Origin: Saprospiraceae bacterium
GTDB lineage: Bacteria; Bacteroidota; Bacteroidia; Chitinophagales; Saprospiraceae
DNA: 64,000 bases
Assembly: GCA_022448955.1 (NCBI GenBank)
Contig: JAKVCU010000057.1
Location: 21,513-85,512 of the forward strand
Direction: 5' to 3'
The notes beneath the pieces were generated by a model that saw only the letters and a program-made list of their open reading frames with translations, was not told where the DNA came from and did not search any database. A program made the translations under genes and the position numbers. Below, one piece after another: positions 1 through 8,371 of the stretch (the first letter of the stretch is position 1; every line of letters begins with the position of its first letter).

Positions 1-309
1 TTGGTTAATGGTTATCTGTTAGTGGCTGTTGATTATTAGTTAACAGATTAATATGTCGAACGAACAATCGACAACAAGCAACCAACAATTAAAAATCTTG
101 TAATTTTAATGAAAAACGAATGAATTAACAATTAAAGTGCCCTAATTGTACATCATGACCTTTAGTTGTAAACGCAAACATAGAAGCCTCAGAAGAAAAA
201 TCCATTGCTAATCATTATTTTTAGAAAACCGATTGGGAAATTTGTCATTTGAGTTTAGAATGGTCAATAGTTTGCTTCTGCAAGACAATGAAATAATCTC
301 CAAAGCTTG

Positions 310-341
310 TTTGAAAAAACAATCAAATATTTTTACTTTTG
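310..341 (+). promoter_or_regulatory. rpsU promoter, Bacteroidota type
   Basis: A TTTG at 310-313 and TACTTTTG at 334-341 are separated by exactly 20 bases, matching the Bacteroidota primary-sigma consensus (TTTG, 19-21 bases, TAnnTTTG). The predicted start is near 347, giving a leader of about 33 bases. The stretch before it (1-309) shows no open gene or RNA that I recognise. Confidence 0.75.
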
Positions 342-366
342 CATCTCATTTTAAAAATTAACCAAA

Positions 367-372
367 AAGGAG
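367..372 (+). promoter_or_regulatory. Strong Shine-Dalgarno of rpsU
   Basis: AAGGAG stands 7 bases before the ATG. Bacteroidota ribosomes normally hide the anti-Shine-Dalgarno and most genes here have none, so the element is unusual. In Flavobacteriia, rpsU is a known exception thought to be read mainly by bS21-free ribosomes (autoregulation). Confidence 0.75.
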
Positions 373-379
373 TTATCTC

Positions 380-574
380 ATGCTTATTATTGAAGTAAAA
401 GATGGCGAAAGCATTGATCGCGCTTTGAAGCGCTACAAAAGAAAGCACCAACAAACAAAAATGCGTAGAGAATTACGTGCAAGAAAAGAATTCACTAAGC
501 CTTCTGTAAGAAGAAGAAACGAAAAGCTTGGTGCTATATACCGCAATAGAAAATTAGTAGAGGGCGAAATCTAA
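380..574 (+). CDS. rpsU: 30S ribosomal protein bS21, copy 1
   Basis: Small, very basic 64-residue protein beginning MLIIEVKDGESIDRALKRYK, the standard start of bS21, with the KPSVRRR block in the second half. It sits on the 30S platform near the 3' end of 16S rRNA. In Bacteroidota, bS21 together with bS18 and bS6 sequesters the anti-Shine-Dalgarno; Tyr54 (GAIYRN), which I recall as part of that contact, is present. It is monocistronic, with a consensus promoter before it and a hairpin after it. A second copy lies at 44506-44694 on the other strand. The strong Shine-Dalgarno on this copy only suggests that it is the autoregulated one (inference). Confidence 0.97.
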   Translation: MLIIEVKDGESIDRALKRYKRKHQQTKMRRELRARKEFTKPSVRRRNEKLGAIYRNRKLVEGEI

Positions 575-605
575 ACTCATTTGCTAGACTAAATAATAGA
601 GCAGA

Positions 606-645
606 AGCGGCATACTTGTTTAATTAGTGTGCCGCTATTGTTGTT
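606..645 (+). terminator. rpsU terminator
   Basis: A 10-bp stem, AGCGGCATAC (606-615) pairing with GTGTGCCGCT (627-636) with one wobble, is followed by a T-rich run (ATTGTTGTTTT). It lies 31 bases after the rpsU stop. Confidence 0.7.
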
Positions 646-825
646 TTCAGGCCTCTAGCCAAATGTTTTTTCCATCCCCTTTTTCCTACCACTTTGTTTA
701 AATCTTGATGTTAACTATATCCAATTAGCTTTCTATGCAATACACAGCTTAGGAATGAAGTAATTTTTAATAAAAAAATATTTCGACCAATGAATTATTG
801 CTGATTAGCACTTTTGCTTTCATCT

Positions 826-833
826 TACCTTTG
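826..833 (+). promoter_or_regulatory. -7 promoter box of the 855 gene
   Basis: TACCTTTG matches TAnnTTTG and lies 21 bases before the ATG. No well-spaced TTTG was found upstream, so only the -7 element is supported. Confidence 0.4.
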
Positions 834-854
834 TCCGAAACAAAATAATTAATC

Positions 855-1361
855 ATGAAGTTACCTATTTTGACTACACTATTTGTTTTGTGTTCGTGTG
901 TATTATTTGCTCAAGAATCAGAAAAGAAGTTTTATTTCAATACCAATATTGGCCGAACGGCCAGTATGTTTGATGATGCATCTGGTTATCACATAGAACT
1001 GATGCCTGGTTTTAAATTAACTAATAGAGTTGATCTTATCTCTCAGATTTCTTTCTCAGCTTTAAATATAAAAAGTTCCTTCATATCCGGGAGAACAGGC
1101 CGAGCAACTTCTAAAAAGCTATTGCTAGGTACTCGATTTTATTTTTCTAAGCCTTCCGCTAGCTTTCGTTTTTACACTAATATCCTTTGCGGGGTAGATT
1201 ATTATAATAAACAAAATAATAATGATTTTCACAATATGCCGATAGAGGGAAACATTGGTTTTTCATTAGGTCTTTATGGGCGACATCGTTCTGGACTTAA
1301 TGGTGGATTGGCTTTTGAATCATCTGGTATTTTTGTCCTGAAACTAGGTTATCATTTCTAA
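855..1361 (+). CDS. Small outer-membrane beta-barrel protein
   Basis: 168 residues with an N-terminal signal peptide (MKLPILTTLFVLCSCVLFAQ, cleavage after AQ). Alternating hydrophobic/polar strands follow, and the chain ends in FVLKLGYHF, a typical aromatic-terminated last strand of an outer-membrane barrel. The length fits an eight-stranded OmpA/OmpX-like or PorT-like barrel. The family cannot be fixed by eye and no ligand is evident. It is a single gene with its own terminator. Recognition as a barrel is inference from pattern. Confidence 0.6.
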   Translation: MKLPILTTLFVLCSCVLFAQESEKKFYFNTNIGRTASMFDDASGYHIELMPGFKLTNRVDLISQISFSALNIKSSFISGRTGRATSKKLLLGTRFYFSKPSASFRFYTNILCGVDYYNKQNNNDFHNMPIEGNIGFSLGLYGRHRSGLNGGLAFESSGIFVLKLGYHF

Positions 1362-1393
1362 ATTTATTCCTTAAACGCTTTCAAAAAATAATA

Positions 1394-1436
1394 GGCACCA
1401 TAAAATCCTACTAAAGGAATTTATGGTGCCATTTTC
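1394..1436 (+). terminator. Terminator after the 855 gene
   Basis: GGCACCATAAA (1394-1404) pairs with TTTATGGTGCC (1420-1430). An inner TCCT/AGGA pairing extends the stem, and ATTTTCT follows. Confidence 0.7.
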
Positions 1437-1494
1437 TGCTTTAATACTAAAATTGGGAGGCAGAAAAATTAGTACATTAAAATTCTAAGCTAAA

Positions 1495-1587
1495 GGCTAA
1501 TAGGTTCAAGTCAGCTCATAAATCATGGGCACCTTTCTTATTATTTTCGAGCTGACCATTTTATTATATCAGCAATGTTGACTAGCC
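1495..1587 (-). repeat. Dispersed repeat family A, copy 1
   Basis: A 93-bp non-coding element bounded by GGCTA and TAGCC. Read on the minus strand it begins GGCTAGTCAACATTGCTG and contains CCATGATTTATGAGCTGAC. It matches copies at 23287-23343, 45427-45533 and 61983-62089. The rest of the 520-base gap between genes (1362-1883) holds only the terminator before it and no gene I can support. Confidence 0.65.
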
Positions 1588-1883
1588 GCCTTGTTTTTTT
1601 GTAGGTATCAAATGTATAATAATCCGAATCAAACACCTAGAGAAATCTTTCTTAGTAAGCCAAATGAAGTTGTTCGTCATAGGCAATAGAAATACTAATC
1701 TATAAAATTTTAGATTCAGACATTTAATGCCTAACTTCCCTTAGTCAAGCTTTAACTGTGAAGTTGTTTTAACAGTAGGCTATTACTCATCAAGAATAAT
1801 CACTAGAATGCTTAGGCAAAGCTCCTGTTGAGTTTCAATTTTTAAATAACTTCTATCAGAAAATTCTAAAATACGGTAAGAAT

Positions 1884-2927
1884 ATGGGCTTTTTAAATGA
1901 AATTAAAAAACTAGTTTTTAGTGCAAAGTCTGTGGCAAAGTCTCAGGCTAAAAAAGCGGCAGAAGAAGGTAAGAAAGCAGGGGAGGATATGTTAGATAAA
2001 ACAAATGAAACTTTGCAAAAAGCAAAAGAAAAAGCCGAAACATTCACTTCAGAGGTGTCCACTAAAGCCGAGTCTTTATTCGAAACAGCTAAAGAAACTG
2101 CAGAAGATATAGGCGCAAAAATTTGGGAAGAAACAGAAAAGGCTGTTGAAAAAGCAAAAGGTTTGGTTGAAGATAAAGGGCTATCCAATCAAAGTGATAA
2201 TCCGATAGTCATGGGAGTGGAAAAAACAGAAGGAGATCCTAATTTTTTTGAGGATGATGGCTTTGTTCCTGATAAAAAAAGTTCTGGCATAAGCGATAAT
2301 TTGCGCTCAGCAGCTGATAAAGCAGCCAAAGCCGCTGGTAAATTAGGGGATGAAATTATGGATCGTACAGCAGGGGTAAGAAAAGTAATTTCAGATACTT
2401 CAGAAAAGGTTGGTGAAAAAGTATTAGATGTTTCAGAGCAAGTTGGTGAAAAAGTATTAGATGTTTCTGAAAAGGTAGGAGAGAAGGTGATCGATACAGC
2501 GGAAGATATCGGCAGTAAATTATTTGATAAGGCAAAATCATTTGCCGATAAGGCGACAGAACAAGCAGAAAGTTTATTTGATAAGGCACAAGAAGAAGCT
2601 GCCAAAGAATCAATGGATGATGTGATTAAAAAGGCGCAGCAAGCGAATGCAGATCTAGAAAATAAGGTGAAAAAAGCGGATGAAACATTTGCAGAACGTA
2701 TGGGTAAAGAGGATGGCCTAGGTAAACATGAAAGTTTCTTCGATAAGGCTGCCCGCTATGCTGATGGTGATTACAGCGCGGAAGGACAAAACATAGAAGG
2801 AGAAATGGAGATTAAACAAAATCCAGATTATAAACCAGCAGAAAAGAAAAAAGGCAATGTACCTGGATTTGAGGATTTGGATGGAGATGGCAACGAAATA
2901 ATAGATGATGCCATTTTGGAAGACTAA
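1884..2927 (+). CDS. LEA-like amphipathic helical repeat protein
   Basis: 347 residues, almost wholly Lys/Glu/Ala-rich amphipathic helix. Residues about 10-110 and 140-275 consist of degenerate 11-residue units such as SEKVGEKVLDV, repeated nearly perfectly at about 173-205, and A-x-K-A-x-x-x-A-E runs. There is no Cys or Trp-rich core, signal peptide or membrane segment. The C-terminal 30 residues turn acidic (FEDLDGDGNEIIDDAILED). This pattern is shared by late-embryogenesis-abundant proteins, apolipoprotein-like proteins and YtxH-like proteins; a desiccation/stress shield or membrane-surface binder is possible but unproven. It is a single gene with a strong terminator. Long antisense frames over it are composition artefacts. 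Confidence 0.75.
   Translation: MGFLNEIKKLVFSAKSVAKSQAKKAAEEGKKAGEDMLDKTNETLQKAKEKAETFTSEVSTKAESLFETAKETAEDIGAKIWEETEKAVEKAKGLVEDKGLSNQSDNPIVMGVEKTEGDPNFFEDDGFVPDKKSSGISDNLRSAADKAAKAAGKLGDEIMDRTAGVRKVISDTSEKVGEKVLDVSEQVGEKVLDVSEKVGEKVIDTAEDIGSKLFDKAKSFADKATEQAESLFDKAQEEAAKESMDDVIKKAQQANADLENKVKKADETFAERMGKEDGLGKHESFFDKAARYADGDYSAEGQNIEGEMEIKQNPDYKPAEKKKGNVPGFEDLDGDGNEIIDDAILED
2400..2498 (+). repeat. Three tandem 33-bp units inside the LEA-like gene
   Basis: Units 2400-2432, 2433-2465 and 2466-2498 each encode 11 residues (SEKVGEKVLDV, SEQVGEKVLDV, SEKVGEKVIDT). The first two are almost identical in DNA, indicating recent duplication. Confidence 0.85.
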
Positions 2928-2952
2928 AAACGTGATTACTCATAAAAAAAAG

Positions 2953-2990
2953 AAACGGGCAATTGGCGTAAGCTGATTGCCCGTTTGCTT
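2953..2990 (+). terminator. Terminator of the LEA-like gene
   Basis: AAACGGGCAAT (2953-2963) pairs perfectly with ATTGCCCGTTT (2976-2986), 25 bases after the stop codon. An A-run before the stem also allows minus-strand use. Confidence 0.8.
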
Positions 2991-3323
2991 GAAATTCCAC
3001 TATAAATCTAGTTTGTTTATTTTTTATTTCTTCAATCAGGTAGAGTGCTCATCCAAGGTTTAAGTGCTGTTGTTAGTGTTTGATAGTATAAAATTTTACC
3101 ATCTAGTGTTGGTAAGTGTTTGCGCTGTTTCTATAACAAATATGCAATGCAAAAGAGAGCAGTATCTAAAAAATTAGGATTTTGGAAGGAAATGGAAGTT
3201 TTCAAGTAGGAATCGACCATTTTTTTGAAAAAATCAATCAAAATTGGATGACCTTTTTCTTTCTCAATTGACTAATAAATAGATCATGCTAGAAAAGAGC
3301 TATGATTTTGACGCATTGTCTCC
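2991..3323. other. Intergenic stretch without a supported gene
   Basis: No reading frame with coding character was found on either strand. The stretch is bounded by the terminator of the upstream gene and by a second strong hairpin at 3324-3355, so a short untranslated transcript is possible. I see no recognisable RNA family. Confidence 0.4.
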
Positions 3324-3362
3324 AGCTCCTTATACAAATGTTGTATGAAGGAGCTTTTATTT
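3324..3362 (+). terminator. Orphan intrinsic terminator
   Basis: AGCTCCTTATACAA (3324-3337) pairs with TTGTATGAAGGAGCT (3341-3355) with one bulged G, followed by TTTATTTT. No gene ends just upstream of it on the plus strand. Confidence 0.7.
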
Positions 3363-3541
3363 TCAATTAAACAAAAATTGTCAGATAGCGTATAAATTTA
3401 TTTTATTGTCAGTTGGGCAAAATCAGTTTTACAACTAACTTGGGGCAAATATTGATAATTTTTTGAATAAAAAAAGTATCTTTCGGATTGAAGGCCTTTT
3501 GCCTACTCTATTGATGCTAGTCAAGAAAAGCAAAAAATTAG

Positions 3542-3561
3542 ACTTAGTTACTTCACTAAGT
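3542..3561. promoter_or_regulatory. Inverted repeat before the porP-like gene
   Basis: ACTTAGT (3542-3548) and ACTAAGT (3555-3561) form a 7-bp inverted repeat with a 6-base centre, 44 bases before the chosen start. It could be an operator or a leader hairpin. Function is unknown. Confidence 0.35.
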
Positions 3562-3605
3562 TTTGATTCCTTCAAGTCATTCTCTTGGTATTTAAATTAA
3601 AGTAT

Positions 3606-4670
3606 ATGAGATTTTTGAGACCTCTACTCTTAATTTTAGTTGTTGCTTTATCGGGAAATCTACACGCACAAGATATTCACTTTACTCTATTTGATATGTC
3701 ACCGCTTACGCTAAATCCTGCTCTATCAGGTGCGTTTGAGGGAACAGCACGTCTTGGAGGTATCTACAGAGCACAATCGTTTGATGCGGTAAATGTGGAG
3801 CAGTACGAAACACCCTCCTTTTATATTGATGCGCCCATCATTCGTGGCTTCAGGAAACAAGATTGGATAGGTATTGGTGTAGCCTTTTATAATGACAAAG
3901 CAGGCCGCCTAGGCTTAGAAACCTCTGGAGCTCTTCTGACAGCTTCTTATCATTTTGCTTTAGATAAAAATCGCAAAAATATGTTGACCTTAGGACTCCA
4001 AGGAGGTCAATTTAATCGTAGGATAAATTTTGATAATGCTTTGTTCGCAGATGGACTTTTATTGGATATAGAGGATGGTCTAAGCCCAGAATTATATGGA
4101 CAGAACCCCTCTGAGGATGAAAGTGGAATGAATCCATCAAAGGATGCTATTGACTTTAATGCGGGTTTATTGTTTCGCTCTAATGTCAGCGAATCCAGTA
4201 AATTAGAAATCGGCCTTTCTTTTGGTCACGTTACCCGCCCAGATTATAATCTGGTAATTGCTAACCCGGATGATAAAAATGCTGCAAAGCGCCCCTTCCG
4301 AATTGTAGGGCATGCTGCATATGCCATTGGCTTGAATGAACGATGGGGGATCCGCCCACAGATTTTTGTTCAAACGACAACAGGTGCAGACCCTGAAATC
4401 GGAATTCAAGGATGGGCAAGTTACCTGATCAATCCAGAAAAAGAAATTGCACTGAACTTTGGCCTAGGATACCGAATTTCAGATGCAGGTAAAGTGCTAT
4501 TTGGAATCGATTACAAAGATTTCAGAGCCGCACTGAGTTATGATATTACTTTGACAGAATTGAATGAAGTGAACAACTACAATGGAGCCTTTGAAGTTTC
4601 AGCATATTATATTCTGAAAATTTATAAAGAACCAAAAATTAACCAAGCGATCTTCTGTCCTAAATTTTAA
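3606..4670 (+). CDS. PorP/SprF family T9SS outer-membrane protein
   Basis: 354 residues from the chosen ATG. A start 7 codons earlier is open, but MRFLRPLLLILVVALSGNLHAQ is a clean signal peptide. The mature start, DIHFTLFDMSPLTLNPALSG, is the family signature of PorP/SprF proteins. The remainder is an outer-membrane beta-barrel of expected length. In gliding and T9SS-bearing Bacteroidota these barrels anchor cargo or link to the PorK/PorN machinery. The gene is followed after 114 bases by a PorE-like OmpA protein, the common porP-ompA pairing. A paralogue-specific role (adhesin anchoring versus core secretion) cannot be decided here. Confidence 0.85.
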   Translation: MRFLRPLLLILVVALSGNLHAQDIHFTLFDMSPLTLNPALSGAFEGTARLGGIYRAQSFDAVNVEQYETPSFYIDAPIIRGFRKQDWIGIGVAFYNDKAGRLGLETSGALLTASYHFALDKNRKNMLTLGLQGGQFNRRINFDNALFADGLLLDIEDGLSPELYGQNPSEDESGMNPSKDAIDFNAGLLFRSNVSESSKLEIGLSFGHVTRPDYNLVIANPDDKNAAKRPFRIVGHAAYAIGLNERWGIRPQIFVQTTTGADPEIGIQGWASYLINPEKEIALNFGLGYRISDAGKVLFGIDYKDFRAALSYDITLTELNEVNNYNGAFEVSAYYILKIYKEPKINQAIFCPKF

Positions 4671-4784
4671 TCCCAAATGTTTTAACAATCTTCCGATTGT
4701 TGTTTAACATTTTATTAATCAAATAAAAGGGCATCTTCACGTTGCATTAAATGAAGAAGTCTTTCAAAATAATATCAAGGTTTT

Positions 4785-7328
4785 ATGAAGCGCATTTTCT
4801 TACCATTTATACTTTTGGCATTTGCAGCTCTTGGTTTGCATGCACAGCCAATCTCTAAGTCCACTTACGATAATATGTTATTGGCAGCTGAGCAAAGCCT
4901 TGCTGATAAAAACTACTATGTCGCCTTAGATTGGTATGAACAAGCCTATGATGAAAAAGAGGATAAAACATTATTGCCAATTATCGCAGATCTTAATTAC
5001 GAAATTAGGGATTATAAGCAAGCAGCTCGTAAGTACAAGCAGCTACTAAGAAGAGATAAAGAGAATAAATATATTCAATATCGTTTCCAATATGGTCGTG
5101 TGCTCAAAATGAATGGCGATTATGAGGAGGCAATAGAGGAACTACAAACCTACCTTAGTGTGGCATCGAATGATAGTATGCGCACCTTGACGAAAAACGA
5201 AATTACAGGCGCGGAATTAGCACTGGAGTTGCCAGAAGTAGCAAAAGGTTTGAACTTAGAAAATGCAGGTAAAAATATCAATTCTTCTTTCTCTGAATAT
5301 TCACCTGCCTTCTCGCCAGATGGAGAATTGTATTACGTGAACTTCAAAACAGATACAGAAACAGCCATCGAGATTGATGAAGAAGCTGATGATTACCACG
5401 CACGTATCGTTAAATCAAGTAAAGAAGAAACTGGAAAAGGCAGAAGAAAAAAAGTGTCTTGGTCCAAACCCAAAGCACTATCCACCAAAATTAATCGCCC
5501 AGAAGTACATAAAACGCATATCTCCCTTTCTGCAGATGGCGAAACCATGTTCTACACCCAGGCAGATATTTCTGGTAATGTTATTGACAACTGCAAAATT
5601 TACTACAGTAAAGGCGGTGGTTCATGGGAAGGTGGCCAAGAGGTGAAAGGTGTTAATGGTGATTATGTAGCAAAACATCCAACAGCTGGAGAGCTATATG
5701 GTAATGAAGTTTTATTCTTCTCTTCTGATATGCCTGGTGGTTATGGAGGTTTTGACCTTTATTATGCGACGAAGACTGCTGAAGGAGAATATGATACGCC
5801 TGTAAATTTAGGTGCAACAATCAATACTCCTGGTAATGAGGAAACGCCTCATTATAGAGATGGAACCCTGTACTTTAGTACGGACGGACATCCTACTCTT
5901 GGGGGCTTTGATAATATGTATGCTAGTTGGGATGGCTCAAATTGGAGTGAACCTTCTAATATGGGATGGATTTACAACAGCACGGTAGATGATCAATACT
6001 TTACCTTAGACGCGGAAGGCTATAAAGGTTTCTTAGTATCTAACCGCCCAACAAGAGGAGCAAAGTCTAATAGAAGTAAAACTTGTTGTTTTGATATCTA
6101 TGAATTCGAAATCGCCAGAATCTTTGCAGACCTTGTAGTTGGTGTTTTCTCTGAAGAGAAAAAGCCGATCAAAGGCGCTACAGTGGATTTAGTTGATCTT
6201 AACTCTAAAGCCATTGATTCTAAGAGCAATGATAGAGGTAATCGTTATGATTATGGTTTGACCCTAGAAACACCCTACAAAATCGTAGCGAGTGCAGAAG
6301 GTTTTTATCCCGACTCCATTGAGGTGGCAACAGTAGGGTTGAAGGAATCTCAAACCTTCTCTCATAATTTCTTCCTTAAAGCTATTCCACCACCACCACC
6401 ACCAGTGGATGAAATTATCGTGGTAGATGAGCCTTATGTGCTTGAGAATATTCTTTACGATTTTGATGATGATCGTATCACAAAAGCTTCAGAGGAGGAT
6501 CTTCAATTCATCTTAGATTTGATGAACGAGCATATCGATATGAAAATTGAGCTCGCTTCTCATACCGATTTCCGTGGAGAGGCTCCTTATAATGAAGATT
6601 TATCTCAGCGTCGTGCCAATTCAGCGCGCCGCTGGTTGATGAAACGCGAAATAGATGGTGATCGTATCGTAGCAAAGGGCTATGGTGAATCAAAGCCACA
6701 AACCATCAGTGAAAAAGTAGCGGCTAAGCACGATTTCTTAAATGAAGGTGATGTACTGACAGAAGAATTTATCAAAGCAATGGAAAGTCAAGAACAACAA
6801 GAAATTGCAAATGCTATCAACCGTCGTACAGAGTTTACCATCACAGAAGGGCCAACTAGTGTTCGTGTAACGAAAAGAGTGCCGATCAAAGAAACGGAGA
6901 AGAAGGGAAAGGATAGAAAAGCGCTACCTGTTCAACCACAGCCTGATACACTAAAAATTAGCTATCTATCTTCTTTGTATGGTAAAAAAACACTTAAAGG
7001 TGTTCCTATAATGGATTTCCAAAATAGAGTAATCGATTTTGGAACTATAAAAAAAGGAGATAAAAAAGAACATAAGTTTGAATTTGTGAATCGTGGAGAT
7101 ACCGCAGTAGAAATTGGAATTGTGACAGGCTGTGAATGTACAGAGACGGACTATTCTTCTCGCGTGGTAAAACCAGGCGAAAAAGGGTATATCCTCGTAA
7201 AGTTTGACTCTACTGAAAAAGAGGAAATGCAAGATACCGTCGATGTGGATATATTATTAGATAATGTAGATCCAGAAACGGGTAACCCCGTTAGAGAAGC
7301 TGTCCAGTTTAAATATAAACTGCAGTAA
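4785..7328 (+). CDS. PorE-like OmpA protein with C-terminal DUF1573
   Basis: 847 residues. Order of domains: signal peptide (1-21); TPR-like helices (about 25-150); PD40/TolB-like beta-propeller repeats (about 165-445: SADGETMFYT, LFFSSDMPGGYGGFDLYYA, LYFSTDGHPTLGGFDNMY); a carboxypeptidase-regulatory-like beta sandwich (about 450-530); a proline run; and an OmpA peptidoglycan-binding domain (about 550-690, HTDFRGEAPYNEDLSQRRA). The first four match PorE of the type IX secretion system, which binds peptidoglycan and the PorP-side complex. Unusually, about 105 further residues (743-847) form a DUF1573-type Ig-like domain (FQNRVIDFGTIKKGDKKEHK, then GCECTE). It follows the PorP/SprF gene and probably shares its transcript. 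Confidence 0.85.
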   Translation: MKRIFLPFILLAFAALGLHAQPISKSTYDNMLLAAEQSLADKNYYVALDWYEQAYDEKEDKTLLPIIADLNYEIRDYKQAARKYKQLLRRDKENKYIQYRFQYGRVLKMNGDYEEAIEELQTYLSVASNDSMRTLTKNEITGAELALELPEVAKGLNLENAGKNINSSFSEYSPAFSPDGELYYVNFKTDTETAIEIDEEADDYHARIVKSSKEETGKGRRKKVSWSKPKALSTKINRPEVHKTHISLSADGETMFYTQADISGNVIDNCKIYYSKGGGSWEGGQEVKGVNGDYVAKHPTAGELYGNEVLFFSSDMPGGYGGFDLYYATKTAEGEYDTPVNLGATINTPGNEETPHYRDGTLYFSTDGHPTLGGFDNMYASWDGSNWSEPSNMGWIYNSTVDDQYFTLDAEGYKGFLVSNRPTRGAKSNRSKTCCFDIYEFEIARIFADLVVGVFSEEKKPIKGATVDLVDLNSKAIDSKSNDRGNRYDYGLTLETPYKIVASAEGFYPDSIEVATVGLKESQTFSHNFFLKAIPPPPPPVDEIIVVDEPYVLENILYDFDDDRITKASEEDLQFILDLMNEHIDMKIELASHTDFRGEAPYNEDLSQRRANSARRWLMKREIDGDRIVAKGYGESKPQTISEKVAAKHDFLNEGDVLTEEFIKAMESQEQQEIANAINRRTEFTITEGPTSVRVTKRVPIKETEKKGKDRKALPVQPQPDTLKISYLSSLYGKKTLKGVPIMDFQNRVIDFGTIKKGDKKEHKFEFVNRGDTAVEIGIVTGCECTETDYSSRVVKPGEKGYILVKFDSTEKEEMQDTVDVDILLDNVDPETGNPVREAVQFKYKLQ

Positions 7329-7351
7329 AACCCTTTACAGAATGATAAATT

Positions 7352-7388
7352 AAAAAAGGCTATTTACCACAAGTGAATAGCCTTTTTT
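7352..7388. terminator. Bidirectional terminator
   Basis: AAAAAAGGCTATT (7352-7364) pairs with AATAGCCTTTTTT (7376-7388), with three further inner pairs. It serves the plus-strand OmpA gene and the convergent minus-strand MoxR gene. Confidence 0.9.
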
Positions 7389-7433
7389 CAGCTTTAGTTT
7401 AATCAAAGCTTGTATTCTTTCATAGGTGGAGAA

Positions 7434-8273
7434 TTAGAATCGCCTACCCATTCTTCTTAACTCATCTAAAAGGTTAATATCTTGTTCGTTTTTTAATAAG
7501 GCATGAATATGTGGAGGAATGGCTTGTCTGATGTCAATCTGCTCCAATTCAGCCGCCTGTAGTTGCTCTAATAATAATAACTTCAACCAATCAAGAAACT
7601 CACTTGTAGAAGGTCTCTTCTTCATGCCTCGTAAATCTCTGAGGTCATAAAATAACTTCATGGCGTTTTTAACGAGTTCTTCTTGTATATGTGGAAAATG
7701 GACATCTACAATTTTCTGCATTGTCTCCCTTTCGGGAAATCGTATAAAATGAAACAAACAACGTCTTAGGAAAGCGTCAGGCAATTCCTTTTCATTATTG
7801 GATGTGATGATGACAATTGGACGTTGCTTTGCTTGGATCGTCTTTTGAAGTTCGTAAACATAAAACTCCATCTTATCCAACTCTAACAATAAATCATTTG
7901 GAAACTCAATATCTGCTTTGTCTATTTCATCGATAAGGAGCACCAGCTGTTCATCTGCTTCGAAGGCTTCCCAGAGTTTTCCCTTTTTAATATAGTGGGC
8001 GATGTTATCCACATCTGTATTGCCAAGTTGAGAATCTCGAAGTCTGCTTACGGCATCATATTCATAGAGCCCCTGCTGTGCTAAGGTGGTAGACTTGATA
8101 TGCCAAGTCAGAAGTCTCTTATCTAAAGCTTTAGAGATTTCATGGGCAAGCATCGTCTTCCCTGTCCCTGGCTCACCTTTTACTAATAAAGGTTTTTTTA
8201 AATGAATCGCAGCATTGACGGCGATTTGCAATTCTTTTGTCGCTACATAATTATCAGTTCCTTGAAAAGCCAT
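7434..8273 (-). CDS. MoxR-family AAA+ ATPase
   Basis: 279 residues from the ATG giving MAFQGTDNYV; the frame is open 21 codons further but those residues do not look like part of the family. Walker A GEPGTGKT (33-40), Walker B LVLLIDEID (111-119), sensor-1 ITSNNEKELPDAFLRRC. MoxR ATPases act as chaperones that insert metals or activate partner proteins, usually beside a von Willebrand factor A (VWA) gene. No such partner lies next to it here. The gene is divergent from pnuC, with about 98 bases between the starts. Confidence 0.85.
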   Translation of the reverse strand: MAFQGTDNYVATKELQIAVNAAIHLKKPLLVKGEPGTGKTMLAHEISKALDKRLLTWHIKSTTLAQQGLYEYDAVSRLRDSQLGNTDVDNIAHYIKKGKLWEAFEADEQLVLLIDEIDKADIEFPNDLLLELDKMEFYVYELQKTIQAKQRPIVIITSNNEKELPDAFLRRCLFHFIRFPERETMQKIVDVHFPHIQEELVKNAMKLFYDLRDLRGMKKRPSTSEFLDWLKLLLLEQLQAAELEQIDIRQAIPPHIHALLKNEQDINLLDELRRMGRRF

Positions 8274-8371
8274 AGTTTCGTGCAGAGTTTGAAAAGGTAA
8301 CAAGAAAGTTGAAAAGGTGTTGACACCTCTGATCAACTACTTTTTGCAATTATAGAAATTAAGATTCACTT

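Noticed and set aside
1943..2613. Long antisense frames opposite the LEA-like gene
   Set aside because: They are rich in Ser, Leu and Phe, as expected for the complement of Lys/Glu/Ala-rich codons, with no own promoter or start context.
8337..8371. TPP or NAD-type riboswitch before pnuC
   Set aside because: The free space between the divergent starts is about 100 bases and no conserved core could be seen.
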